Shown here piece after piece: positions 44,159 through 53,972 of a stretch of 64,000 nt of DNA. A program made the translations under genes and the position numbers. The DNA is from Prochlorococcus sp. AG-347-I19 (lineage in GTDB: Bacteria; Cyanobacteriota; Cyanobacteriia; PCC-6307; Cyanobiaceae), in NCBI GenBank assembly GCA_003279105.1, contig QCBO01000001.1, positions 124,001 through 188,000 of the forward strand, written 5' to 3'. The notes under the pieces were generated by a model. The model was not told the DNA's origin. It worked only from the letters and a program-made list of their open reading frames with translations, and searched no databases. Within the stretch, counting starts at the first letter, position 1. Every line of letters begins with the position of its first letter.

Positions 44159-44545
44159 TTAATCAATAAAACTTTTTATCCTATTTGCTAAATTTTCCAA
44201 TCTAGCGCTGTATTTTGGTGAGTTGCATTTTTTCCCATTATTGCTATCCATCCATAATGTTTTAACTCCACACCATAATATTGGCTCATCAGGGAAATTA
44301 AGCTTAGAGATTACTAAAACCAACTCTCTATTTGATTTAAAAAGTTCTAATTCAAGATCATAAATTTCTAATCTTTTACCTTCTTTATCTCGACATAAGA
44401 TATTAACTGTTAAATCAATATCTTCATCTTCGAATTCGTATTCTCCATTTATTTTTACTACAGAATGAACAAAAGGTTTATTTGTTAAATCTGCTGACTT
44501 AGCGATTAAGATCTCTATATTTTTAGTTGGATTTTCAAATAACAC
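44159..44545 (-). CDS. Hypothetical protein, 128 aa
   Basis: GTG start at 44545 overlapping the end of the CIA30-like gene by 11 bp. The sequence is beta-rich and acidic (INGEYEFEDEDIDLTVNILC, LEIYDLELELFKSN, EPILWCGVKTLWMD). No signal peptide or membrane span. It looks like a co-translated partner of the CIA30-like protein. Family not recognised. Confidence 0.65.
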   Translation of the reverse strand: MLFENPTKNIEILIAKSADLTNKPFVHSVVKINGEYEFEDEDIDLTVNILCRDKEGKRLEIYDLELELFKSNRELVLVISKLNFPDEPILWCGVKTLWMDSNNGKKCNSPKYSARLENLANRIKSFID

Positions 44546-45083
44546 TTATTGATTTAATTAAAACTTTTATTGAACCCTGTCTAAACTCATTATTAAGTAA
44601 TCCATCATCACCGAACTTAGAGTGTAGTAGTTGCAATCTTTTAATTTTAGATGGCTTGAATTTAAATGGAAAACGTACTTTATTAGCTCTTACTGAAGGT
44701 TTTAACTCACTAAAAGGAATTTGAACATTTGTTGTCCCGAATTTTTTTGTTCGGAATGATTTAATCCATCTAAGTCCACCCGGAATAAATTCGGTTAGTC
44801 CTAGTAAATCATCTTCACAAGCGACAGCAAATTTAAAAGTTCTTCCTTGTCCATCAATATTTAATTCAAAGGATGAATACTCAGATACATTTAATGAAGG
44901 TTTATATATCGACGATCTACAACTAACAAATCCTCCTGCTTTTTCGACAATATTACCTTTTAATATCAAACCCGAATTTGAGATTTCACAAAAAGCTGAA
45001 CTTGATCCGCCCATAACAGTATCATTTAATGTTTTCCAACCATCGAACTTCTTTTTCTGGAATAAAAATTTTTTCTTATTCAT
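44535..45083 (-). CDS. CIA30-family protein (NDH-1 assembly-like)
   Basis: 182 residues. The WKTLNDTVMGGSSSAFCEI motif, GGFVSCRSSIY and RTFKFAVACEDDL-like strands belong to the CIA30/complex I intermediate-associated group (galactose-binding-like fold). In mitochondria the homologue helps assemble complex I; in cyanobacteria it may act on NDH-1 or on carbohydrate binding. ATG 45083. It overlaps the downstream 128-residue gene. Confidence 0.85.
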   Translation of the reverse strand: MNKKKFLFQKKKFDGWKTLNDTVMGGSSSAFCEISNSGLILKGNIVEKAGGFVSCRSSIYKPSLNVSEYSSFELNIDGQGRTFKFAVACEDDLLGLTEFIPGGLRWIKSFRTKKFGTTNVQIPFSELKPSVRANKVRFPFKFKPSKIKRLQLLHSKFGDDGLLNNEFRQGSIKVLIKSISVI

Positions 45084-45113
45084 TAAATAATTTAAATTAT
45101 TAATAGACTTTAA

Positions 45114-45842
45114 CTAAATTTCTAATTTTTTTGTTGATTCCTGATCACAAAATATTGAAATTTGATTAATAGATTTTATTAATTTTGATGGTGTTCTATC
45201 TGGTGGCTCTTTTTCATCTAATAACCTCTCAAGAGCAATTCTTTTAGAGGCTCCACTAACTAAAAATACTATCTTTGAAGAAGCTGAAAGAACCTTTGGA
45301 GTTAATGAAATTCTTTTTAAACCTTTACCTTCATTAAAAATAACAAAATCATCTACATTATTATTTTTTTGATAAGGAAATAGTGAAGCTGTATGACCAT
45401 CGTCTCCAAGACCTAATAATGTTAAATCAAAAGTTGGAGGGTTAGATCCGCATTTTTCAAATAATTTATAAATGAATTGATTTTTTGTAACTTCATCATC
45501 AGCATTTAAATCATTGAAAATTTCATAAAAAAAAGCTTTTGATCCAAAATTAGTTAACAATGAATTCTTCAACATTAACGAGTTACTTAATTTTGAATTT
45601 GGATCAACACATCTTTCATCCCCTAAAAAGACATCAACCATATCCCATCTAAGATCACTTTTTGATAAAAGCTTATAAACAGATTTTGGAGTTGAACCTC
45701 CACTTACACAAAATTTGAACCTGTCTTTCTTTTTTAAATTATTAATAATGTGACTTTCAATAAACTTAAAAACCGCTTTAGATAGCTCTAACTTGTCTTT
45801 GTAAATGTTAAGTGTATATCCATTTTTAAACTTTTTAATCAT
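45114..45842 (-). CDS. pgl: 6-phosphogluconolactonase
   Basis: Second step of the oxidative pentose phosphate pathway. About 242 residues, with FCVSGGSTPKSVYKLLSK, VFLGDERCVDPNSKLSN, LGLGDDGHTASLFP (catalytic His) and RISLTPKVLSASSKIVFLV. I take ATG 45842, which overlaps the gnd stop as ATGA; an ATG three codons earlier (45851) is also open. Coupled to gnd, as in other pathways where consecutive enzymes are made together. Confidence 0.95.
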   Translation of the reverse strand: MIKKFKNGYTLNIYKDKLELSKAVFKFIESHIINNLKKKDRFKFCVSGGSTPKSVYKLLSKSDLRWDMVDVFLGDERCVDPNSKLSNSLMLKNSLLTNFGSKAFFYEIFNDLNADDEVTKNQFIYKLFEKCGSNPPTFDLTLLGLGDDGHTASLFPYQKNNNVDDFVIFNEGKGLKRISLTPKVLSASSKIVFLVSGASKRIALERLLDEKEPPDRTPSKLIKSINQISIFCDQESTKKLEI

Positions 45843-47257
45843 TTCATCCATTCAGTATGAAAACTACCTTCCCTATCAATTCTTTCATATGTATGAGAGC
45901 CAAAACAGTCTCTCATCGCCTGAACAAGATTTTGAGGAAGTCTTTTGGTTCTATAACTATTCAAATAATCTAAAGTACTGGATAAACATGGGACTGGTAT
46001 ACCTGCCTTTGTGGAGAGAGAAACTACTTTAGCTAAGTTATCTAATCTTGTCGCAATTTCATTATTAAACCAATCATCAAAAATTAAATTTTTTAGATTA
46101 GGATCTTTATTATAAGCATCTTGAATTTTACTTAATAATTTTGATCTAATTATGCAACCACCTTTCCATATTTGAGCAATTGACGGCATATTCAAACCAT
46201 AGTTATATACTGCAGATGCTTCTCTTAAAATATCCATACCTTGGGCATAGCTAGCAATTGTGGCAAGGACTACAGCATCAAATAAAGGTTTCATTCCATC
46301 TGATATATTTCCTAAATCAAAATCCTCTATCTCTTTAGATGGAATGGTTTTTTCAATCTCGCTACGTTGCTCTTTTAAAGAACTCATTACTCTTGCATTT
46401 AAAGATGCATAAATAGTTGGGACTGATACCCCCAGTTCTAGAGCACTTACAACAGTCCATAAACCTGTACCTTTCTGGCCAGCTTTATCTAATATTTTTT
46501 CAACAACATCATCTCCAGTTATCTCATCTTTTGTATTTAGACAAATCTCTGTTATCTCAACAAGATAAGAAGCTAATTCATCAGAATTATTCCAAATACC
46601 AAATACCTCTGACATCTGCTGTCCCTTCATACCTTTGACTCTCTTCATAAGGTCATAAGCTTCTGCGAGTATTTGTTCAATTCCATATTCAATTCCGTTA
46701 TGCACAGTTTTTACAAAATGACCTGAGCCTCCTGGTCCAACATAGGCAACACATGGGCCGTCATCAACTTTGGCAGCCATTTTTGTTAATAAGCTTTCTA
46801 TCTCATCATATGAAGCCTTAGTACCGCCTGGCATCATGCTTGGACCTTCTAGAGCTCCTTTTGCACCACCAGAGACTCCCATTCCAATGTATCCAAAACT
46901 TTTACTTTCAAGAGTATTAACCCTTCTTTCTGTATCTTTAAATTGAGAGTTACCTCCATCTATTAATAAATCTCCTTCCTCGAGGTAACCAGAAATATTG
47001 TCTATAACTGCATCTGTTGCGGGTCCAGCTTTTACCATCATTAGAATTCTTCTAGGTCTCTCTAGCTTTTTAACAAATTCTTGAAGAGTTTCAGCTCCCT
47101 CTATATTCCTACCAAGACCACGACCTTGTAAAAATTCTTCAGTTTTTGAGTAAGTTCTATTAAAAACTACACTAGAAAATCCATTTCGCTCTGCGTTAAG
47201 AACTAAATTTTCCCCCATAACACCAAGACCTATTAAACCAAAATGTGCCTTGGACAT
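45839..47257 (-). CDS. gnd: 6-phosphogluconate dehydrogenase
   Basis: Third step of the oxidative pentose phosphate pathway, producing NADPH, CO2 and ribulose-5-phosphate. 472 residues from ATG 47257; six extra codons upstream to 47275 give a non-family leader. It has FGLIGLGVMGENLVLNAERN, MMVKAGPATDAVID, DGGNSQFKDTERR, GGAKGALEGPSMMPGG and HNGIEYGIEQILAEAYDL. The C-terminus overlaps pgl. Confidence 0.96.
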   Translation of the reverse strand: MSKAHFGLIGLGVMGENLVLNAERNGFSSVVFNRTYSKTEEFLQGRGLGRNIEGAETLQEFVKKLERPRRILMMVKAGPATDAVIDNISGYLEEGDLLIDGGNSQFKDTERRVNTLESKSFGYIGMGVSGGAKGALEGPSMMPGGTKASYDEIESLLTKMAAKVDDGPCVAYVGPGGSGHFVKTVHNGIEYGIEQILAEAYDLMKRVKGMKGQQMSEVFGIWNNSDELASYLVEITEICLNTKDEITGDDVVEKILDKAGQKGTGLWTVVSALELGVSVPTIYASLNARVMSSLKEQRSEIEKTIPSKEIEDFDLGNISDGMKPLFDAVVLATIASYAQGMDILREASAVYNYGLNMPSIAQIWKGGCIIRSKLLSKIQDAYNKDPNLKNLIFDDWFNNEIATRLDNLAKVVSLSTKAGIPVPCLSSTLDYLNSYRTKRLPQNLVQAMRDCFGSHTYERIDREGSFHTEWMK

Positions 47258-47351
47258 AAAAATTAAAAAACTCAATAAATACAGTGTGCCTGCAACTCAA
47301 CAAAATTGCTCAAAAAAAATACTTATGTCAGCGAAAAATGATCGAAAAGAT

Positions 47352-48647
47352 TTAAATAACAGTTCCGTTCGCAATAGTTGCATTTTTAACAACTACAACA
47401 ATTCCATTTCTTATATAGAAGCCTAATTCTGGCTTATCTGCTTCTTCTACTCGATCCTTATTAGTGATTACGACGTTATCACCAATCCTTGTATTCTTAT
47501 CAAGAATTGCTCTTTTTACAGTAGTTCCTTCACCTACTCCAAGCGGTGTTCCGCCTCCTTTTCTTAATTCAATCCTCTCTTCAGGCGATTCAAAGAAATC
47601 GGCGCCCATAACAAGAGTGTCCTCAAGAACCGAATCACTTTCAATCCTGCTTCTTACACCTAAAACACAATGCAAAATACTACATGACTTCAAGATTGTA
47701 CCTTCACAAACTATTGAATCAGTAATTTGGGCATCTACTAGTTTAGAAGGAGGAAGAAATCTTGGTCTTGTATAAATTGGAAATTTTTCATCATAAAAAC
47801 TAAATGGAGGTTTTGGTTGCTCAGTCAAGGCAAGGTTTGACTCAAAGAATGCCCCAATGGTGCCGATATCTTCCCAATAATCGTCAAATACATAACTTTT
47901 AAGAGTATCTCCCCTATTTAGGGCTTCAGGAATTATGTCTTTACCAAAATCCGTATAATTAGGAAATTTATTTAAAAGATCGAAAAGGGTATTTCTGCTA
48001 AATACGTAAATACCCATAGAGGCTAGATAAGGTTTTTCGGTAGCTGACTCTTTACTTAATCCAAATTTTGAAGTATCAACTGCCATAGCTTTCAACTTCT
48101 CTCCAGATGGCTTTTCACTGAATTCCTTAATATTTCCTACATCGTCTGTTCTCATTAGGCCAAAACCCTCTGCTTGAGCTTCATCAACAGGTAAAGCTGC
48201 AACAGTTAAATCAGCACCATTATCTCTATGATGTTGAACAAATAAACTGTAGTCCATTCTGTACAGTTGATCGCCTGACAATATTAAATATTCATCAACA
48301 TCCCATTCTTGAAATAACCATTGGTATTTTCTTACAGCATCAGCAGTACCTTCAAACCATTTAGGACTATCAGGAGTCTGTTGCGCGGCTAAAACCTCCA
48401 CAAATCCTTGACCGAAAGGGCCATTTAAATTATAGGTTCTTCCTATATGTCTATTTAGAGATGCACTATTGAACTGGGTCAATACGTACATTTTTTCAAT
48501 GCCTGAATTTATACAATTACTAATTGGGATATCTATTAAACGATATTTACCTGCTAACGGCACAGCAGGTTTAGCCCTCATTTTTGTTAAAGGGTAAAGT
48601 CTAGAACCTTTTCCTCCTCCGAGGATTATGGCCAACACACGCTTCAT
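47352..48647 (-). CDS. glgC: Glucose-1-phosphate adenylyltransferase
   Basis: ADP-glucose pyrophosphorylase, first committed step of glycogen synthesis. 431 residues, with [20 protein letters not shown], the GDQLYRMDY active site, and cyanobacterial/plant features such as [15 protein letters not shown] and an allosteric 3-PGA site lysine near [13 protein letters not shown]. 3-PGA activates and phosphate inhibits in the family. ATG 48647. Confidence 0.96.
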   Translation of the reverse strand: MKRVLAIILGGGKGSRLYPLTKMRAKPAVPLAGKYRLIDIPISNCINSGIEKMYVLTQFNSASLNRHIGRTYNLNGPFGQGFVEVLAAQQTPDSPKWFEGTADAVRKYQWLFQEWDVDEYLILSGDQLYRMDYSLFVQHHRDNGADLTVAALPVDEAQAEGFGLMRTDDVGNIKEFSEKPSGEKLKAMAVDTSKFGLSKESATEKPYLASMGIYVFSRNTLFDLLNKFPNYTDFGKDIIPEALNRGDTLKSYVFDDYWEDIGTIGAFFESNLALTEQPKPPFSFYDEKFPIYTRPRFLPPSKLVDAQITDSIVCEGTILKSCSILHCVLGVRSRIESDSVLEDTLVMGADFFESPEERIELRKGGGTPLGVGEGTTVKRAILDKNTRIGDNVVITNKDRVEEADKPELGFYIRNGIVVVVKNATIANGTVI

Positions 48648-48776
48648 TCAATCTAATGCAGGTAGATATACAACTATTTAAAGTAACTGATTATGGGCAT
48701 ATTTAGAAATGCTAATGGTCAGTTTACAAAGGTATTTCGATAAATCACTAGAAAAACTTAATATAAATAAGAAAAA

Positions 48777-50087
48777 TTAGTTATTTTTTTCCTCTTCTAC
48801 CAAAGAAAATAATTTTTCAACTATTTTTAAAGAAACTTGTCTTTCCTCTCTTGATTGAGGACTTCTCAATTTGGTAACAGGTGTGTGAAGTATTTTATTG
48901 ATAATTCCTTTAGTAAGCGCCTCTACAACTTTTCTTTCTCGAGCCGAAAAATCTGGTCCCATCCTACTAAGGGCTTTTTGCAATTCCTCTTTTCTAATTA
49001 ACTCCAAATCTGATCTAAGTTTATTAATTACTGGAACCGCCTCTAAACTTGCCCACCATTCTAGAAAAATGATCCTTTCTTCTTCTACTAAAGATTCCGC
49101 CTCCTTTGCTATTTTCTGTCTAAATTCTTGATTTCTCGAAACGACCTCTTGTAAGTCATCAACATCAAATGATTTTACAAATTCATGTTGTTTGACATCA
49201 TTAGATATATTTCTCGGCACACCAATATCAATAAATTTAAGTCTATTACTCAAATTTAATTTTTCAATTTTTGCGAGATCAATAATTGGCTCTTCAGAAG
49301 CTGTACTGGTGAAAACAATTGAAGATAGTGATATGCTTTCTTCTAATTCGTTTAAACCTCTACAAACAATCTCTAAATCAGGGAAGTCTTGAGCAAGATT
49401 TAATGCTCTATCAATATTTCTATTTAGAAGGATAAGTTTATGACATCCTTTTGATTTTAAATGAGTTATTAAAAGCCTACTCATTCGTCCGGCGCCAACA
49501 ACAAGAACGTTCTCTGATTCCAAACTTGCGAGAGTATCAAAACCCTTTTCTTGTCCAATTTTTAATTGAGCAAGTTCTACCGCCGCTGAACTAATTGATA
49601 CGGCTCCAGTTCCTAAATTTGTTTCAGATCTTACTTTTTTACCTGTACTAACTGATTGAGTTAATAATCTATTAAGAATTGGTCCAGTGGATTGATTCTC
49701 TTGACCTAATCTCATCATTTTTTTTACCTGCGAAAGGATTTGTCCTTCACCTAAAACAAGGCTATCGAGTCCTGCCGAGACTTTCATCAAATGCAAAACT
49801 GCTTCTTCCTGTCTAAAGCAAAAAAGATGTGGATTTAAATCTTCAAAAATAATTCCAGAATATTCTGATATGAATTCTTTAATAGATGAAATTCCAGTAT
49901 TTTTATCCTTTACTAGCGCATATATTTCAAGCCTATTACAAGTACTTAAGATGGACACCTCTAGTACATCAGAGAAAGCTTTTAATGCTTTCAATGACTC
50001 TGTTATGGATTGGTCAGGAATACTTAACTTCTCACGCACTTCGACAGGTGCCGTGCGATGACTCAGTCCGACGACAACAATATGCAT
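48777..50087 (-). CDS. hemA: Glutamyl-tRNA reductase
   Basis: First step of tetrapyrrole (chlorophyll/haem) synthesis by the C5 route. 436 residues: VGLSHRTAPVEVREKLSI, catalytic Cys in STCNRLEIYAL, NADPH-binding VLVVGAGRMSRLLITHLKS and the C-terminal dimerisation helix. ATG 50087. It is downstream of glpX by 18 bp, linking carbon fixation and pigment synthesis on one transcript. Confidence 0.97.
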   Translation of the reverse strand: MHIVVVGLSHRTAPVEVREKLSIPDQSITESLKALKAFSDVLEVSILSTCNRLEIYALVKDKNTGISSIKEFISEYSGIIFEDLNPHLFCFRQEEAVLHLMKVSAGLDSLVLGEGQILSQVKKMMRLGQENQSTGPILNRLLTQSVSTGKKVRSETNLGTGAVSISSAAVELAQLKIGQEKGFDTLASLESENVLVVGAGRMSRLLITHLKSKGCHKLILLNRNIDRALNLAQDFPDLEIVCRGLNELEESISLSSIVFTSTASEEPIIDLAKIEKLNLSNRLKFIDIGVPRNISNDVKQHEFVKSFDVDDLQEVVSRNQEFRQKIAKEAESLVEEERIIFLEWWASLEAVPVINKLRSDLELIRKEELQKALSRMGPDFSARERKVVEALTKGIINKILHTPVTKLRSPQSREERQVSLKIVEKLFSLVEEEKNN

Positions 50088-50105
50088 AAAATCAAAAGGG
50101 CATTT

Positions 50106-51107
50106 TTAAAGGCTGATACTCTTAGCACCATCTTTTATATGGACAGTATTTGTGAATCTTGCAGTACTATCTAATGTACTAATAACTAGACTACTTGTTC
50201 TAACACAATCCTTTTCAAATTTAACTCCGTCAAATAATAATCCATCAGTTATTCCACTTCCAGCAAAAACAACATTTTCTCCCGATGCCAATTCATTCGC
50301 TTCATAGATTTTATCTATATCGGTTATGCCCATTTCATTAAGACGTTTTATATTTCCTTCTTTTGTGTAATCAGCCCATTCAGAAGTTTGAGCGATTGCT
50401 GGATCATAAACTAGTTGTCCTTGAAAGTGCCCGCCCAGAGCTCTCATTGCTGCAGCTGAAATAACACCCTCTGGAGCTGCACCAATGCCCATCAAGCAAT
50501 GTGTTCCAGTACCTGCAAAACCACATGCAATCGCAGCTTGAACATCACCATCAGAAATCGGTTGTACTTTTGCACCACATCCTCGAATCTCTTTAATTAA
50601 ATCTTTATGTCTAGTTCTATCCATTACAACAACAGTAAGCTCATTAATAGAAAGACCCAAGCAATCACTTAGTATCTTCAAGTTTTCAGTAGCTGAATTT
50701 CTAATATCTACTTTACCTTTGGCCGCAGGAGGAGCTGCTAATTTATTCATATAAAAATCAGGAGCATTGAAAAGACCACCCGTATCAGAGGCAGCTAAAA
50801 CCGCCATAGATCCTCTTTGACTATTCGCACAAAGATTAGTTCCTTCACAAGGATCTACTGCAAAGTCAACCCCTGGGCCACTTCCACTACCAACCTCTTC
50901 ACCTATATAGAGCATAGGTGCTTCATCTCTTTCACCTTCTCCAATAACAATTTTCCCTTTCATTTCAATTTTGCCCATTCGCAATCTCATTGCTTCTACA
51001 GCTGCAGCATCAGCTTCATCTTTTTGACCAAGTCCTGTAAGTTTTGCTGAGGCAATAGCTGCTTGCTCGACAACTTCGAGAATTTCTTGAATTAAAGTTT
51101 GATTCAC
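50106..51107 (-). CDS. glpX: Fructose-1,6-/sedoheptulose-1,7-bisphosphatase, class II
   Basis: Dual-function Calvin-cycle phosphatase of cyanobacteria (GlpX/FBPase II type). 333 residues: [20 protein letters not shown] metal site, [11 protein letters not shown], the [20 protein letters not shown] stretch and [23 protein letters not shown] start (51107). Divergent from rpe across 187 bp holding a palindrome at 51151-51173. Confidence 0.96.
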   Translation of the reverse strand: MNQTLIQEILEVVEQAAIASAKLTGLGQKDEADAAAVEAMRLRMGKIEMKGKIVIGEGERDEAPMLYIGEEVGSGSGPGVDFAVDPCEGTNLCANSQRGSMAVLAASDTGGLFNAPDFYMNKLAAPPAAKGKVDIRNSATENLKILSDCLGLSINELTVVVMDRTRHKDLIKEIRGCGAKVQPISDGDVQAAIACGFAGTGTHCLMGIGAAPEGVISAAAMRALGGHFQGQLVYDPAIAQTSEWADYTKEGNIKRLNEMGITDIDKIYEANELASGENVVFAGSGITDGLLFDGVKFEKDCVRTSSLVISTLDSTARFTNTVHIKDGAKSISL

Positions 51108-51150
51108 AATTAAATTTTGAGGATTTTCTTAAAGGTTTTGAGTATGATCC

Positions 51151-51173
51151 CATAAAAAATGTCATTTTTTATG
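51151..51173. promoter_or_regulatory. Perfect inverted repeat between glpX and rpe
   Basis: CATAAAAAAT, spacer GTC, ATTTTTTATG: a perfect 10-bp inverted repeat in the 187-bp divergent region. It lies 43 bp from the glpX start and about 120 bp from the rpe start. It could be a shared operator or a hairpin in the glpX leader; both are inference. Confidence 0.35.
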
Positions 51174-51294
51174 AGAATTATTATGCTAGTAAGCTTTTTT
51201 TAACTCTTTACAGCTGATACTTTATCAGGCCGTGACTTGAAATTAGGAATAAACAACTAAATATAGTATCTTTATTAAATATTTTAAAAATTAA

Positions 51295-52050
51295 ATGACT
51301 GAGTCAAATCAAACAATTACAGCTGGTGTTAATAGACCAATTCAAATAATTCCTTCAGTTTTACCAGCAGATTGGGCAAATATGGGTGCATGCGTGAAAG
51401 AGCTCGAGGAAGCTGGGGTAGATAGAATTCAATTTGATGTAATGGATGGAAATTTCGTACCAAATCTCACATTCGGTCCTGAAATGATTGCTGCATGCAG
51501 GAAATATTGCAATGTCCCATTTGAAACTCAATTAATGGTGAGCCAATACAATTGTGAAACCATGCTTGAATCTTATGTAAACGCCACAAAAGGGGCTAAT
51601 GGTGAACCAGGAGTAGTAATAGCTCATGCCGAAGCAAATATTCATTTACATAGAGTTCTCGGAAGAATAAGAGATCTAGGAGGATCTCCTTCTGTTGCAT
51701 TAAACCCTCATACTCCTTTTGAAATGATAAAAAACATTATGGATATGGTTGATCATGTTTTGGTTATGACAGTTAATCCAGGCTTTGGAGGACAAGCTTA
51801 CATACCAACAATGCTTAATAAAATCAGAGAAATAAGAAACTTTATTATCGAAAAAAACTTAAATGTCGACATAGAAGTTGATGGGGGGATTAAAGCTAAT
51901 TGGACTATTTCACAATGTGCCGATGCTGGTGCTAATTGTTTTATTGCAGGTAGCGGAATGTTTGCTTACCCAACATTAAAAGAAGGATGTGATGACTTGA
52001 GAAAAGTTGCACAAGAAGCACAAAAAGGGAATGTTCTTTCAGAGCCTTAA
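51295..52050 (+). CDS. rpe: Ribulose-phosphate 3-epimerase
   Basis: Interconverts ribulose-5-phosphate and xylulose-5-phosphate in the Calvin and pentose phosphate pathways. 251 residues, TIM barrel: IIPSVLPADWANMG, QFDVMDGNFVPNLTFGPEM (metal-binding His/Asp region), VLVMTVNPGFGGQAYIP and DGGIKANWTISQCADAGAN. ATG start. Divergent from glpX. Confidence 0.97.
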   Translation: MTESNQTITAGVNRPIQIIPSVLPADWANMGACVKELEEAGVDRIQFDVMDGNFVPNLTFGPEMIAACRKYCNVPFETQLMVSQYNCETMLESYVNATKGANGEPGVVIAHAEANIHLHRVLGRIRDLGGSPSVALNPHTPFEMIKNIMDMVDHVLVMTVNPGFGGQAYIPTMLNKIREIRNFIIEKNLNVDIEVDGGIKANWTISQCADAGANCFIAGSGMFAYPTLKEGCDDLRKVAQEAQKGNVLSEP

Positions 52051-52060
52051 TCAATAAGAT

Positions 52061-52080
52061 GGGTGATTTCTTAATCACCC
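52061..52080. terminator. Hairpin between convergent rpe and ccsA
   Basis: GGGTGATT, loop TCTT, AATCACCC form a perfect 8-bp stem 10 bp after the rpe stop and overlapping the ccsA stop codon. There is no long T-run on either strand, so termination strength is uncertain; it may protect 3' ends or terminate in both directions. Confidence 0.45.
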
Positions 52081-53004
52081 AAATATCCATCCATAACTAT
52101 GTAACCCTATTCCTAAAAAATTAACTCCTAAATAACAAACTAAAACAACTAAAAAGCCTGTAGATGCTAATAATGCTGGTTTGCGTCCTTGCCAACCCTT
52201 GCTTATTCTCATATGCAGATAAGCCGCATAAAACAACCATGAGATAAATGCCCATGTTTCTTTTGGATCCCAACTCCACCATGTGCCCCAGGCCTCATTA
52301 GCCCAAACCGCACCTGAAATTAAACCGAGAGTCAAAAGAACAAAACCTACTAATATAGAACGATAACTTAATGTATCTAATTCTTCTGAATGAGAAAATT
52401 CAATAGGTTCAACTAAATCATTTACAGGATAGCTATTTGAAAGTTTAAATCCTCCTATACCTGTAGAACTACTTCTGATTTGAAGTGGCGTATTTTTATT
52501 AATAAACAAAACGGACATTGAAAGTAAAGAACCTATTATTAATGCTGCATAACTAAGCATTACGACGCTAACATGCATTACTAACCAACTAGACCTTAAA
52601 GCTGGAACTAAGTTGGATGAAAATTTCAAATCTTCAGGTAAAACAAAACAAGCAAAAGCCACAGTCAGTAACTCGATAGGTATGGCAATTGAGGGAATTA
52701 TTGGAGCTTGGTATTCTCTTTCAACCAATAGTTGACCTAATGTAATACCCCAAGTAAGGAAATAAAGAGATTCATACAAATTGCTAATAGGAAAATGCCC
52801 AGAAATTGACCACCTAAAAAGTAATTGTAATGTTATTAATAAGTTCACTAAAATCGTAATAAGTCTTACAGCAGAAGAAGACTTTTTTTTAAAAACTGCA
52901 CCTAAAGAAATAGGTAAATTAATTAATAAAAAATAAAAAACTAGAAGACCTAAAACTGAAACCGGTTCATATATTAAATTTTTAAAAAAATTATCTAGTA
53001 TCAT
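52075..53004 (-). CDS. ccsA: Cytochrome c biogenesis protein CcsA
   Basis: Haem-handling component of system II c-type cytochrome maturation, working with Ccs1/CcsB at the thylakoid membrane. 309 residues with about eight hydrophobic spans and the tryptophan-rich haem motif WGTWWSWDPKETWAFISW. A C-terminal GVNFLGIGLHSYGW is also characteristic. ATG 53004. Convergent with rpe. Confidence 0.94.
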   Translation of the reverse strand: MILDNFFKNLIYEPVSVLGLLVFYFLLINLPISLGAVFKKKSSSAVRLITILVNLLITLQLLFRWSISGHFPISNLYESLYFLTWGITLGQLLVEREYQAPIIPSIAIPIELLTVAFACFVLPEDLKFSSNLVPALRSSWLVMHVSVVMLSYAALIIGSLLSMSVLFINKNTPLQIRSSSTGIGGFKLSNSYPVNDLVEPIEFSHSEELDTLSYRSILVGFVLLTLGLISGAVWANEAWGTWWSWDPKETWAFISWLFYAAYLHMRISKGWQGRKPALLASTGFLVVLVCYLGVNFLGIGLHSYGWIFG

Positions 53005-53118
53005 TTCTAGTAATTTCTCAAGTTTTAATATTCTGTGACAAACAAATAATAATTAAAATCATTCTTATCTGAGTAAATCTTTAATAATATATTTTTAATT
53101 TATTTTAAAAAAAGCATT

Positions 53119-53847
53119 TCAAAGTTTAAAATTATCACCTAGATAATACTTTTTGACTATTGGATTATCAGCCAATTCACTTGATGAACCGTTAGCTAAA
53201 ATTTTTCCTTCACTTAATACATATGATTTGTTAGTAATAAGAAGAGTTTCCCTCACATTATGGTCTGTAATGAGAATCCCCACTCCATCACTACTTAATT
53301 TAAGAATTAGTTTCTTTAGATCATTAACAGCTAGAGGATCGATACCAGCAAAAGGTTCGTCTAATAACAAATATTTAGGTCCTTTTCTGCCTACAGTGAG
53401 GGCTCTAGCTATCTCACACCTCCTCCTCTCTCCTCCTGAAAGTTGATAACCATAATTATCTACAAAATTATTCAAATTAAATTCATTAATTAATTGTTCT
53501 CTTCTATTCCTTATCGCTGCTCTACTAAAAGATGAATTTTGTAAAGCCAAATCTATATTATCCTTAACAGTGAGGTCTCTAAATATACTCGCTTCCTGAG
53601 TTAAGTACCCTAACCCAAGTCTTGATCTAATTGGTAGAGGAAGATTGGTTATATTTTTCCCATTCATTAAAATTTCACCTTTATCTGGTTTTATATTCCC
53701 AACTGCAAGATTAAAAGTTGTAGTTTTCCCAGCACCATTAGGCCCCATCAAACCTACAACTTCCCCTGGATTAACAGTTATAGAAACATCATTTACGATT
53801 AATCTTCCTTTAATTGAAAGGGACACATTATGAATCTTTAAGTTCAT
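53119..53847 (-). CDS. lptB: LPS export ABC ATPase LptB
   Basis: ATPase of the LptB2FG complex that extracts LPS from the inner membrane. 242 residues: Walker A GPNGAGKTT, YLTQEASIFRDLTVKDN (the family's Q-loop region), signature LSGGERRR, Walker B YLLLDEPFAGIDPLAV, switch ITDHNVRE. ATG 53847. Together with lpxD this shows an LPS-bearing outer membrane. Confidence 0.93.
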   Translation of the reverse strand: MNLKIHNVSLSIKGRLIVNDVSITVNPGEVVGLMGPNGAGKTTTFNLAVGNIKPDKGEILMNGKNITNLPLPIRSRLGLGYLTQEASIFRDLTVKDNIDLALQNSSFSRAAIRNRREQLINEFNLNNFVDNYGYQLSGGERRRCEIARALTVGRKGPKYLLLDEPFAGIDPLAVNDLKKLILKLSSDGVGILITDHNVRETLLITNKSYVLSEGKILANGSSSELADNPIVKKYYLGDNFKL

Positions 53848-53925
53848 TTTTCTTGAGATCGATTAGTTTTCTTGTTTTCTTGAAAAAAAAATGAGATAGA
53901 AAATAATAATTTCATTGAAGATAAA

Positions 53926-53969
53926 GATATATGCATAATATTCAAGAGATATATTCATAATATTCATAT
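53926..53969. repeat. Two-copy 22-bp imperfect tandem repeat
   Basis: GATATATGCATAATATTCAAGA (22 bp, 53926-53947) is followed directly by GATATATTCATAATATTCATAT (53948-53969), with four mismatches mainly at the end. It lies in the lptB/DUF309 gap, ending 3 bp before the DUF309 stop. Could be replication slippage; no function evident. Confidence 0.5.
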
Positions 53970-53972
53970 TTA

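Noticed and set aside
47258-47275. Six-codon extension of Gnd
   Set aside because: The dehydrogenase family begins at the MSKAHFGLIG methionine; the extra codons are leader.
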